A stretch of DNA of 64,000 bases from Clostridiales bacterium (GTDB taxonomy: Bacteria; Bacillota; Clostridia; Saccharofermentanales; Saccharofermentanaceae): positions 62,001-126,000 of the forward strand of contig JAFZQI010000044.1 of NCBI GenBank assembly GCA_017620475.1. Direction: 5' to 3'. Positions 52,541 to 60,400 of this stretch are shown one piece after another. A model generated the notes under the pieces. The model ran no database searches and was not told where the DNA came from. It worked only from the letters and a program-made list of their open reading frames with translations. Numbering within the stretch: the stretch's first letter is position 1; every line of letters starts with the position of its first letter. The position numbers and the translations under genes were made by a program.

Positions 52541-53047
52541 CATGGTTACGCTGGCGAAGACCATAATTCCTTCTCCTTCGCCGAAACGGGTAAGCTGTTC
52601 GCCGGACGTCGCCGTGATGCCGATGCGCTGGGGATCGATCCCCGTGAGGTCACCGATGCGGACTTTCATGGGGCCGATCATCGGAGTGAATTTGGGTCTC
52701 TGCGCTTCAATGGTGATGGAAATATGGGTCAATTCCCAATTCTGATCTTTCGCAAACGAGAGGGATTTGGCGAGGTAAGCCGAACTGTCGGTGATCCCTT
52801 CTCTGCACATCTGATCGGCAATGGCGCCGAGGATGTTGATTCCGGTCACGCCGGAAATCGCATTGGTCAATGCATGCAGTACCGCGTCGCCATCGCTGTT
52901 CGCAACAAGCGGTGTCTCACCGGGAAATTCCACTCCTCCGAGGATGAGTTTCTTCGGCCACTTGTCCGCACTCTTAAGCTGCGCCTCACAAGGCTGCATG
53001 AAACGATGGCTGTCCTGACCGATTCCGTTAGCATATTCGTACTGCAT
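52523..53047 (-). CDS. ispF: 2-C-methyl-D-erythritol 2,4-cyclodiphosphate synthase, divergent form
   Basis: 174 residues from ATG 53047, just after AAGGTGGAG. The metal site is GIGQDSHRF (Asp, His) plus a later His in ANSDGDAVLHALTNAI. The substrate-binding end is IGITATSGEQLTRFGEGEGIMVFASV. The usual GHSDADVLLHAL.DALLGA..LGDIG is replaced by SDGDAVLHALTNAISGVTGINILG, followed by ADQMCREGITDSSAYL. The Asp/His ligands are kept and the protein is a normal length, so it should work. Convergent with ispD. Confidence 0.9.
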   Translation of the reverse strand: MQYEYANGIGQDSHRFMQPCEAQLKSADKWPKKLILGGVEFPGETPLVANSDGDAVLHALTNAISGVTGINILGAIADQMCREGITDSSAYLAKSLSFAKDQNWELTHISITIEAQRPKFTPMIGPMKVRIGDLTGIDPQRIGITATSGEQLTRFGEGEGIMVFASVTMRREEI

Positions 53048-53167
53048 ATTCTCCACCTTTTCTTATTAGACTTACGGTTTTTCTTATCTTGCCGGGCCCT
53101 CTTAGAAACAGGTCCCGCGTCTGTTTTATGGTTCACATCGGCGCTTGCGCCACACCCATTATACCAT

Positions 53168-53806
53168 TTATTTCTGCGCTTCGGTGATGACCCAGCTGGC
53201 CAGATCCTGAGCCGTCCATTCTTCTCTATTTGTTCCATCGAAACGCGCTTTTTGCGTGTTTTCCTTTATGATGATCGCCTCAGGCAAAGCCTCGATCTTA
53301 TACGCCGCAGACAGTTCTTTTTCCGCAAGAGCATCGATCGCTACGATCAAAACCTTATCATGGTACTGTTCGGCGATCTGCTCCATGCATGCAAATAATC
53401 CATAGACATCTGCCTGCATTCCGGAGTAAAAGAAGAAACATACCGGGATCGGGCAGGATTTCGTGAGCGCTTCCAGATCCAGCACCTGCCGGTACAGTAC
53501 GCCCGGCTCCTCCTCGCCTTCCGGCGTCTCGAAAACCATCGCACTGATGGAGCAGTCGTAGTAGTAGTCGCCAAGATATTTGTGGTAATCGCCAAGATCC
53601 GCGTTTCCTTCCTTTTTCCGGCCGCACGAACACAAAAAGCCCGACATGCCCGCTATGAGAAGCAGACATGTCAGGGCTTTCCATACTGAACACCATTTCG
53701 AAGTGCTTTTCGAGCACCATTGCGAAAAGCACTTTAAATGTCCTTGCGAACCGCATCTCGAATCTCGATTCGAAAATTCAAATGTGCGTGCCGGTAAACG
53801 GGTCAT
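53168..53806 (-). CDS. Thioredoxin-like lipoprotein without CXXC
   Basis: 212 residues from ATG 53806, which overlaps the Mrp stop (TAATG), so it is translationally coupled. The lipoprotein signal (VWKALTCLLLIAGMSGFLCSC, lipobox about 56-59) lies after 40 unusual N-terminal residues, whose DNA holds repeat sequence (53701-53734). No other start lies between. The mature part has a thioredoxin-like pattern: CPIPVCFFFYSGMQADVYGLFACMEQIAEQYHDKVLIVAID... then IEALPEAIIIKEN (cis-Pro) and a C-terminal helix. The active-site CXXC is absent. Function unknown; possibly a partner of the Mrp ATPase, by position only. Confidence 0.7.
   Translation of the reverse strand: MTRLPARTFEFSNRDSRCGSQGHLKCFSQWCSKSTSKWCSVWKALTCLLLIAGMSGFLCSCGRKKEGNADLGDYHKYLGDYYYDCSISAMVFETPEGEEEPGVLYRQVLDLEALTKSCPIPVCFFFYSGMQADVYGLFACMEQIAEQYHDKVLIVAIDALAEKELSAAYKIEALPEAIIIKENTQKARFDGTNREEWTAQDLASWVITEAQK
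53701..53734. repeat. Inverted pair of AAGTGCTTTTCG elements inside the lipoprotein 5' end
   Basis: AAGTGCTTTTCG (53701-53712) and CGAAAAGCACTT (53723-53734) are perfect 12-base arms with a 10-base spacer. The adjacent CATTNCGAA block is also repeated on both sides. It sits in the unusual N-terminal coding part of the thioredoxin-like lipoprotein and is the best-formed copy of the dispersed motif. Confidence 0.75.
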
Positions 53807-54666
53807 TATTTCGCACTATCCTCGAGCAGTTTCTCGACATATTCCACCGTGCCGGAGAGAATGTCGGAAGGTACCTTCTCGATGTGACCCTCGTCTACGA
53901 GCGCCGTAATGTCCGGGTCGAGCGGCAGCTTGTCCAAAAGCGGTACGCCCAGTTCCTGGGCAGCCTTACCGACCTTGCCTTCTTCACCGAAGAGCGGGGT
54001 CTTCTCGCCGCAGTGTTTGCAGACGGTGTAACTCATATTCTCTACGAAGCCAAGCACCTTGACCTGCATGAGAAGTGCCATGTTGCGGGCTTTGTTGACG
54101 ATCATCGACACGAGATCCTGAGGAGTCGAGACGAGGAAAATACCGTCAAGCGGAATCGACTGGAATACCGTAAGCGGTACATCACCGGTTCCCGGCGGCA
54201 TATCGATAAGCATAACATCGATGTTCTCCCAGATCACATCTGACCAGAACTGCTTAACTACACCGGAGATCACGGGGCCGCGCCATACGACCGGCGCTTC
54301 TTCGTTCTCCATAACCAGGTTAACGGAAACGATCTGGATACCGGAGTGGGAGATCATCGGCAGGATGCCGCTCTCGTCGCCCTTCAGCTGTCCCTTCAGG
54401 CCGAATGCCTTCGGAATGGACGGTCCGGTCACATCCGCGTCGAGGATCGCAACACGATAGCCGTCTCTGGCCAGTCTCGCTGCCAGAACAGAAGTCACGA
54501 AGGACTTACCGACGCCACCCTTACCACTGCAGACGCCGATGACTTTCTTTACACTTGATTTCTCATGCAGGGGAGCAATGAGAGACTCCGGCTCGGAACC
54601 GCAAGAACCGCCTGCTGTAGCGGACGGGCACGAATCCTTCGAACCGCAGGAATCACAAGAACCCAT
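53806..54666 (-). CDS. Mrp/NBP35-type iron-sulfur carrier ATPase
   Basis: 286 residues from ATG 54666, 6 bases after GAGGTG. Four Cys residues lie in the first 22 (MGSCDSCGSKDSCP...GSC). Walker A is CSGKGGVGKSFVTS (about 45-58), with ILDADVTGPSIPKAFG and IDVMLIDMPPGTGD. The C-terminal cluster ligand is YTVCKHCGEKT (CxxC). It holds and transfers Fe-S clusters. The N-terminal Cys cluster is like Nbp35, though without its full spacing. The next gene overlaps its stop. Confidence 0.94.
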   Translation of the reverse strand: MGSCDSCGSKDSCPSATAGGSCGSEPESLIAPLHEKSSVKKVIGVCSGKGGVGKSFVTSVLAARLARDGYRVAILDADVTGPSIPKAFGLKGQLKGDESGILPMISHSGIQIVSVNLVMENEEAPVVWRGPVISGVVKQFWSDVIWENIDVMLIDMPPGTGDVPLTVFQSIPLDGIFLVSTPQDLVSMIVNKARNMALLMQVKVLGFVENMSYTVCKHCGEKTPLFGEEGKVGKAAQELGVPLLDKLPLDPDITALVDEGHIEKVPSDILSGTVEYVEKLLEDSAK

Positions 54667-54816
54667 AAAATTCACCTCAAATCACTAGTACTATATGCGG
54701 CGCCGGAATGCGTGTATTCCGCTACTTCCCGGACGCCGCTTCGGAGCCTTTATTGTACGACAGCGCAGAAAGAAAAGCAAATGCCGGGGCATAGCTTCCG
54801 GATCACCCGCGGGGAA

Positions 54817-54934
54817 AGTTCTTTTAGCGGAGAAAAGTGAGTCGGGACAGTTCTTTTCGAGAAGAAAAGCACCTCGAACCGGTTCTTTTCGAGACGAATC
54901 GGGCAGCGAGACAGTTCTTTTCGAGAAGAAGCGG
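54817..54934. repeat. Cluster of CAGTTCTTTTCGAG repeats
   Basis: A 21-base direct repeat beginning GACAGTTCTTTTCGAG occurs exactly at 54846-54866 and 54910-54930 (64 bases apart). Related copies AGTTCTTTTAGCG (54818-54830) and GGTTCTTTTCGAGAC (54881-54895) lie between and before. The core TTCTTTTCGAGAAGAA is a near-palindrome. A CAAAAGCACC-type half-element follows the first copy. Confidence 0.8.
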
Positions 54935-54955
54935 ATTTTCAAGTTAAGGGAGACA

Positions 54956-55130
54956 AGAATCTGAATAGAGTCTGAATTACAGGTGCGATTCAGACCGCAT
55001 TCAGATTCTCAGGCGATTATATCCGAATCGAGTCTGAATCGTAAGTCCGTTTCAGACCCCATTCAGACTATAGGGCTTAAAAATCTAAAACCGGTCCGAA
55101 TCAACAGTATTATTCAGACTCGACTAAGAT
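54956..55130. repeat. Three inverted-repeat modules at an exact 62-base period
   Basis: Modules start at 54959, 55021 and 55083. Each has two GTCTGAAT-type 8-mers, a 10-base loop, then two ATTCAGAC-type 8-mers; the 8-mers in a pair are separated by 3 bases (11-base period). Module 1: 8-mers at 54959, 54970, 54988, 54999. Module 2: 55021, 55032, 55050, 55061. Module 3: 55083, 55094, 55112, 55123, with its outer 8-mers decayed (6 of 8). Module 1 stem extends to AGAATCTGAAT/ATTCAGATTCT. Loops and 3-base spacers differ in every module while the 8-mers are kept. Confidence 0.85.
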
Positions 55131-55255
55131 TGTCGAAAAATCTTTCCTTTGTTTTCGGATATATCATATTGGAATGCTTTTCATAAGATGATACATTCTT
55201 TTCAAATACAAACCACGTCATGCGAACAGTATCCTCAATGGTAAAGGAGGCCGCC

Positions 55256-56029
55256 ATGCTCTCGACGCAGATCGTTCGAAAAGGACTGAAAATGCGATCT
55301 TCCGCTATTTCTATGGCACGAAGAGAACTTCAAAAGAATCCCCCTATCACGATTGGCTGGCATCTCAAAAAAGGTGTGTCCACAGAGGTTCTCCGCTACC
55401 ATACCGATCAAGACGGTCGGGTCAAATACCGAGAGATCTCAACCTCCACGGCCAAGGGGCAGAAGTTTCTGCCTATTGCGCGAAGGAATGCGGAGTTGCG
55501 AAAACTGATTCGCGATCTGAAGAACGAAGTGCAATCACTTCTTGATATGTTTATGATCGAACAGGAGGCTGACAGTAATCCATCCCCTGATGAGGCGGTT
55601 CGGACTGGGCGTTTCTCGTATGAGGAGTGGTGCGCTCTTGAGGAATTGAACGATATGAGCATTCCGAACGGGTATCGGCACGGTCGGCGGATCTTTCGTT
55701 CTAAGTCAGAGATGCTGATTGCGCAGATCCTGGAGGAACTGGGATTGCCGTACAAATACGAGCCTGTCATTCAAGTTATCGGTAATCAGAGATGGCCGGA
55801 TTTTGCCGTTTACTGTCCGGAGATCGGCAGGTACTTCTTCATTGAGCACCTTGGCATGATGGGCAAAACTTCCTACCGAATGGACAACCTCGAGAAGCTG
55901 GAAGCGTATGAGAAAGCCAGCATCCGCGACGGGGTGGATATTCTATACACCATGGAATTCGTCAAAGGCGGGTTCAATACTTTGGCCGTAAAAGGGAAGA
56001 TCCTGGGCCTGCTTCTGGCGCAAGCATAG
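55256..56029 (+). CDS. PD-(D/E)XK restriction-fold nuclease-like protein
   Basis: 257 residues from ATG 55256, 5 bases after AAAGGAGG (55243-55250). Upstream ATGs (55220, 55238) lack a site. The N-terminal half (about 1-110) is helical and basic with ARRNAELRKLIRDLKNEVQSLL, a probable coiled coil. The C-terminal half (about 150-257) has the nuclease-like pattern: FRSKSEMLIAQILEELGLPYKYEPVI, WPDFAVYCPEIGRYFFIEHLGMMG, then YRMDNLEKLEAYEKASIRDGVDILYTME. SE, PDF and EHLG are the family landmarks; the K of PD-(D/E)XK is replaced by L after EH. I know this EHLG subgroup as frequent, unassigned Clostridial proteins. It follows the repeat arrays directly. Confidence 0.75.
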   Translation: MLSTQIVRKGLKMRSSAISMARRELQKNPPITIGWHLKKGVSTEVLRYHTDQDGRVKYREISTSTAKGQKFLPIARRNAELRKLIRDLKNEVQSLLDMFMIEQEADSNPSPDEAVRTGRFSYEEWCALEELNDMSIPNGYRHGRRIFRSKSEMLIAQILEELGLPYKYEPVIQVIGNQRWPDFAVYCPEIGRYFFIEHLGMMGKTSYRMDNLEKLEAYEKASIRDGVDILYTMEFVKGGFNTLAVKGKILGLLLAQA

Positions 56030-56060
56030 CTCCCTCATTCTCACAAATCGTAATCCTGCT

Positions 56061-56079
56061 CGAAAAGCACTGTTTCGCC
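56061..56079. repeat. Dispersed motif copy downstream of the nuclease-like gene
   Basis: CGAAAAGCACTG (56061-56072) followed by TTTCGCC, an exact match to the copy at 29578-29589. With the cluster at 54817-54934 it brackets the nuclease-like gene. Confidence 0.6.
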
Positions 56080-56101
56080 GCGCATCTCTGCGCCAAATAC
56101 C

Positions 56102-56710
56102 TTATTTCACTGATTTGAGGATCCAGTAGCCGGACTCTTTCGCGATGATCTCGCAGTTGCCGAACCGTTCCAGAAGATACTTCTGTGACGAGGGCGCACC
56201 CTGCTTCTTCTGCAGCACCACGTAGATCAGCGCGCCATCCGTCATATGCTCCCACGCGCCATCATAAAAAGAAAACACAGTCTTTTTCCCCGCGCGCACC
56301 GGGGGATTCGTCAGCACCACATCGTAAAGGCCGTCCACAGAAGCACAACCATCCGACTGATGGACATCCACGCACTTCACGCTGTTCGCTTCCGCATTCT
56401 CTTTGGCCAGGTCCAGCGCACGCAGATTGATATCGACCATCGTCACTTCCATCGAAGGAAAAACACGCTTCATAATGATGCCGATCGGGCCGTAGCCGCA
56501 GCCGAGATCCAAAAGACGGCCCTTCTTGCGTTCCATCGCGGTCAGATCCCCGATCGCCGTCTCCAGAAGCACGCGCGAACCGAAATCCAGAAACTTCTTC
56601 GAGAACACATCCGCGTCCGTCGTAAAGAAGAAGTCCATCCCGTGAATCCTCGCCGTAATCACATGGCGATCCGACTCTCCCTGTGGATTCTCGTCATAAT
56701 AATGCGCCAA
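56102..56710 (-). CDS. RsmC-like class I methyltransferase
   Basis: 202 residues. FFTTDADVFSKKFLDFGSRVLLE and GRLLDLGCGYGPIGIIMKRVFPSMEVTMVDINLRALDLAKENAEAN are the RsmC/RlmG opening and SAM site. The guanine-N2 catalytic motif is DVVLTNPPVRAGKKTV. Gram-positive members of this size are called RsmC-like (16S rRNA m2G1207). The start is near a CCAAAAGAACTG motif copy (56707-56718). Confidence 0.9.
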   Translation of the reverse strand: MAHYYDENPQGESDRHVITARIHGMDFFFTTDADVFSKKFLDFGSRVLLETAIGDLTAMERKKGRLLDLGCGYGPIGIIMKRVFPSMEVTMVDINLRALDLAKENAEANSVKCVDVHQSDGCASVDGLYDVVLTNPPVRAGKKTVFSFYDGAWEHMTDGALIYVVLQKKQGAPSSQKYLLERFGNCEIIAKESGYWILKSVK

Positions 56711-56728
56711 AAGAACTGTCCTCCTGCT

Positions 56729-57319
56729 TTACGGGATCTGGTATTCGATCGAGATGACTTTTCCCGCATTAAAAGTAACCATCAGCTGAGATGTACCTCT
56801 CTTGTAGATCCAGAGCGTATCGGTTTCCTTATCTGCATCACCATAGATTTCACGTGTCTTGTCCGCACTCATTCCGATCTCCAAGCCTTCGGGGGTCGCA
56901 ACTAGATCCGAAGTCAGAAGCACATCGGAAATAAAGCCCGTCTCACTTCCGGTTTCCGTATAAACGGTCAGAGAAAAATCGCTGTACGTGTAAACATGGT
57001 CTGTGCCATCGTGTGCACAGGACGGTACATCCAGTTTCGACTTGGGTTCACCGAGTTTTTCCAGAACGGCTGTCGGGTCTCCGCCAAGAAGAATATCCGT
57101 ATCCTGAGCCTTAAAAACAAAATTATCTTTCGTATCGAGAGTGACATCAACGGACCCCTCGCCGTCATTCTGAGATTCCTGTGTCTGACTCTCGCCCTGA
57201 GCTGCCGTCGTCGCTGCCGATGAGCCGGATGCTTTACTTCCTACCGTATTGGTGTCCGAACATGCGGTCAGAGCCGCTGCCATTACCAGCACCAGAACCA
57301 GAGAACTTATTCTTTTCAT
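56729..57319 (-). CDS. Lipoprotein with BLIP/SmpA-like pattern
   Basis: 196 residues. Signal peptide with lipobox (LVMAAALTAC), a Ser/Thr/Gln/Glu linker (to about 60), then VFKAQDTDILLGGDPTAVLEKLGEPKSKLDVPSC...VYTYSDFSLTVYTET and GLEIGMSADKTREIYGDADKETDTLWIYKRGTSQLMVTFNAGKVISIEYQIP. This double repeat of the form ...G.....V...LG.P......Y.Y....L.....GKV..I is the BLIP/SmpA-like fold. Binding partner unknown. Confidence 0.85.
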   Translation of the reverse strand: MKRISSLVLVLVMAAALTACSDTNTVGSKASGSSAATTAAQGESQTQESQNDGEGSVDVTLDTKDNFVFKAQDTDILLGGDPTAVLEKLGEPKSKLDVPSCAHDGTDHVYTYSDFSLTVYTETGSETGFISDVLLTSDLVATPEGLEIGMSADKTREIYGDADKETDTLWIYKRGTSQLMVTFNAGKVISIEYQIP

Positions 57320-57449
57320 ACTGCTGTCTCCTTCGATTCCGAGGCCACACGAATTCTTCTCCCGGAAGCATCGGACCTCTCGACCTGTCTCTTTTTCTTT
57401 TCTTCGCCTATTGTCGCATTTTTACTAAAGACTTTCAATCAGAAAACTG

Positions 57450-60400
57450 TCACTTTTCCGCTTCGGCCGGCGGATCGGCCTGTTCAGGCGCTTCAGGCTT
57501 CGGCGGATCGGCCTGTTCAGGCGCTTCAGGCTTCGGCGGATCATCATTTCCATCCGGCTTTACTTCAGAAGCTTTCTCTTGCGCCGGTGCTTCTTTCTCT
57601 TCTTTGCGGATATTGCTGATGTCTTCGAAAGTTCCGCCGCCATGATCGTCTTCCGCACGGAATTCACCTCTCTCCACCAGCCGCAGGAAAGCATCGACCA
57701 CATCCGCAGTCAGCTGCGTTCCGGAAACCTCCTTGATGATCGAGATCGCCTTGTCAAAGTTCATACGTTTCCGGTACGGACGATCGGAATACATTGCGTC
57801 AAAGGTATCGGCCACTGCAATGATCTGCGCCACGCGAGGGATCTCATCCCCCTTAAGGCCCTTCGGATATCCCGCTCCGTCCGGCCGCTCGTGGTGGTCT
57901 CTTGCGCCGACCGCCAGTTCAGGCATGATGCTGATATTCTTAAGAACATTAAATCCTTTTCCGGAGTGGGATTTGATCTCCTTGAATTCTTCGTCCGTAA
58001 GTCTTCCCGGCTTATTAAGTGTCTCGGTCGAGATACCGACTTTACCGATATCGTGGAGAAGTGCGATATTGTAATACTTATCCACGGTCTCTTCGTCATA
58101 TCCGAGTTCCCTCGTCAGCATCGCCGTATACTCCGCAACCCTTGTGGAATGACCGTTCGTATAGCGATCCTTCATATCGATGACCTTCGCAAACGCCTCA
58201 ACGATCTCACGAACCAATGTCCTTTGTTCCTGCTCTTTGGCCTTCAGTTTTTTCATTTCCTGCTTCGTAACAAAGTAAGCCACAAGAAGGATAATGGCGA
58301 TCAGCCCAATAATGCTAAAGGCACGGAACCACGGCTGTTCTCCGATCGACATCTTCTTTTCGATCTGTACCGCGATTTCTTTCTGGACCTGACCGCGGGA
58401 GTCCAAAAGCTTAAGGCGGAAGACGTATTGTCCTCCGGAAAGATTGGTATAGTCCAAAGGCTTAAGTTCACTTCTCCGAATGACCGTATCCTTGCGGTCA
58501 AATCCTTCCAGCCGGTACTCCAGCTCGGGATTAACGAGAGAATAATTGAAACAATATGCGTAAACCGTTGCTTTTCGCGTAGTAGAAGGTAATGTAAAAG
58601 AACCGTCTTCGTTCGGATAGATCCTCTTTCCATCCGCATCGACATACGGCACGATGATCTGAACGTCGTTCTCCACTTCATCGGGTTCATCGATATTCGT
58701 CAGCACCACACCCGTTGATCCGCTGATGTAAAGATCGCCGTTGTCCGACAATTCGCTGTAGGAGTTGGACGTCGCATAACAGGCAAGTCCGTTATCCCGG
58801 CCATAGAAGAACGGAAGGATCTCTTCGTTGGCAATCATTTCCGATGTCGCCACCTTGTAGATGCCGTTACTGCTCAAGATCCACATCTCGTCATTCTGGT
58901 TCTGATAGATATCGAAATTGTTGGAATAGGGGAAATTCCTGATCGTGACCACATTATAGTCCGAAGTCATAAAGGCGATAGAATTGCTGGTTACGATCCA
59001 GTAAAGATCACGGAACCGGTCCTTCTTGATACGCATTACGATATCGGACGAAAGTCCGTTGTCCGTATTGATCGATCGGACTTTTCCATCCGAGATCACG
59101 AAAATGCCGCCGCCGTCCGTGCCCACAAGAAGATCCTTGTTCTCCGCCTCGACCACAGTCAATATCTCTTCATTGCTGATTCCATCCGCTTCGCCATACA
59201 CCCTGGTTACGCGGTCTCCCGAAATGATGGCCACACCACCGGTACATACTGCCGCCATCGATCCATCCGCACATTCGTAGGCTGTACGCACACGATCGGA
59301 AGGAAGTCCGTCCTTCTTCGAGAAAAAGACTGCGCCTTTTCCGTCATAGCGGATCAGCGGGTAGTCGCTGAAGGACGAAAACCACAGATTCCCGTTACTG
59401 TCGTGAATGATGGAACGGATCTTAAACCCGGACAACAGCTTGATCAGATCGTCTTTAGGCTCCTCTTCGCCGGACGCCGAGACCAGTTTCTCAAGAGGAA
59501 TCGAGTCCAGTATCATATGGTTTTCCAAAACAAGAAGTCCGGATGTTTTCGTGCCGATAAAGAGCCTTCCATCAGAAAGGCAGGTCGAGTACACGACATC
59601 GTCGGAGAGGCCGTACTGGTCATAAAGGTCGCTGAAACGGTTGGGAACGATCTTCATGACGCCCTGCTGGGACGACACGAACCAAAGATTATTCTGGTAA
59701 TCCGCCATCAGTCCTTCAATGGAAGTGGTCATCGGAAGATTCTTCAGAATAATGAGTTCGCCGTTCACGATCCGGCCGATACCGTTATCCGTACATACCC
59801 AGATATTATCCTCGATGACCGTGATCGAATTGATGTATGAAAGCGGAGATACATTCGCAATCTCCGATAATCCGTTTCTCAAAGCGCCGTAATAGATCTC
59901 GGATCCCTCGGTTCCGCAATAGATATACCCTATTTTTCCCGCATCCGGAAGGATGGTATGTATGTCCTTTACGCCCAGATCCTCGCTGTTGTAGAAGGAT
60001 GTCAGCTGCCCTTTCTGCATGGTAAACACATCGCCATCGATCGTCAGACCGTAAACGATGTTGTTAAGACCGAGTGTGATGGAGCGGACATATTTGCGGA
60101 TCTTATCCGATGACGGAATCGTGATATTCATCTGTTCATCCACCAGTGCCACGCCCTCTGTCGTCGCCAGATAGATCAGGCCATCTTCGTCTTCTACAAT
60201 ATCACGCACAGACAGGGATTTCAGCCCTTCCTGTTTTGTAAAGCGCGTCCACTCATCCCGGTCCAGCATGCCGGCGCCGCTGTCATTCGTTCCGACCCAG
60301 AGGCGGTCTTTGGAATCGACGTAAAGGCTGACCACGCTGGTGATGCCTGTCTCGGCAGATTTGATCCTTTCGAAGGAATTGCCATCGTAGCGGATCAGGC

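Larger units (their letters stand above)
54667..55255. other. 589-base intergenic region with two repeat arrays
   Basis: No gene is supported. From left to right: an outer/inner hairpin near the Mrp start (GCGGCG 54697-54702 with CGCCGC 54734-54739, enclosing GGAAT/ATTCC), the TTCTTTTCGAGAAGAA repeat cluster (54817-54934), the 62-base-period inverted-repeat array (54956-55130), and an AT-rich stretch (55131-55170) that probably holds the nuclease-like gene's promoter. Confidence 0.7.

Noticed and set aside
54956..55130. CRISPR array
   Set aside because: The conserved parts are 8-base half-sites in inverted pairs, not 24-40 base direct repeats with 30-base unique spacers, and no cas gene is near.
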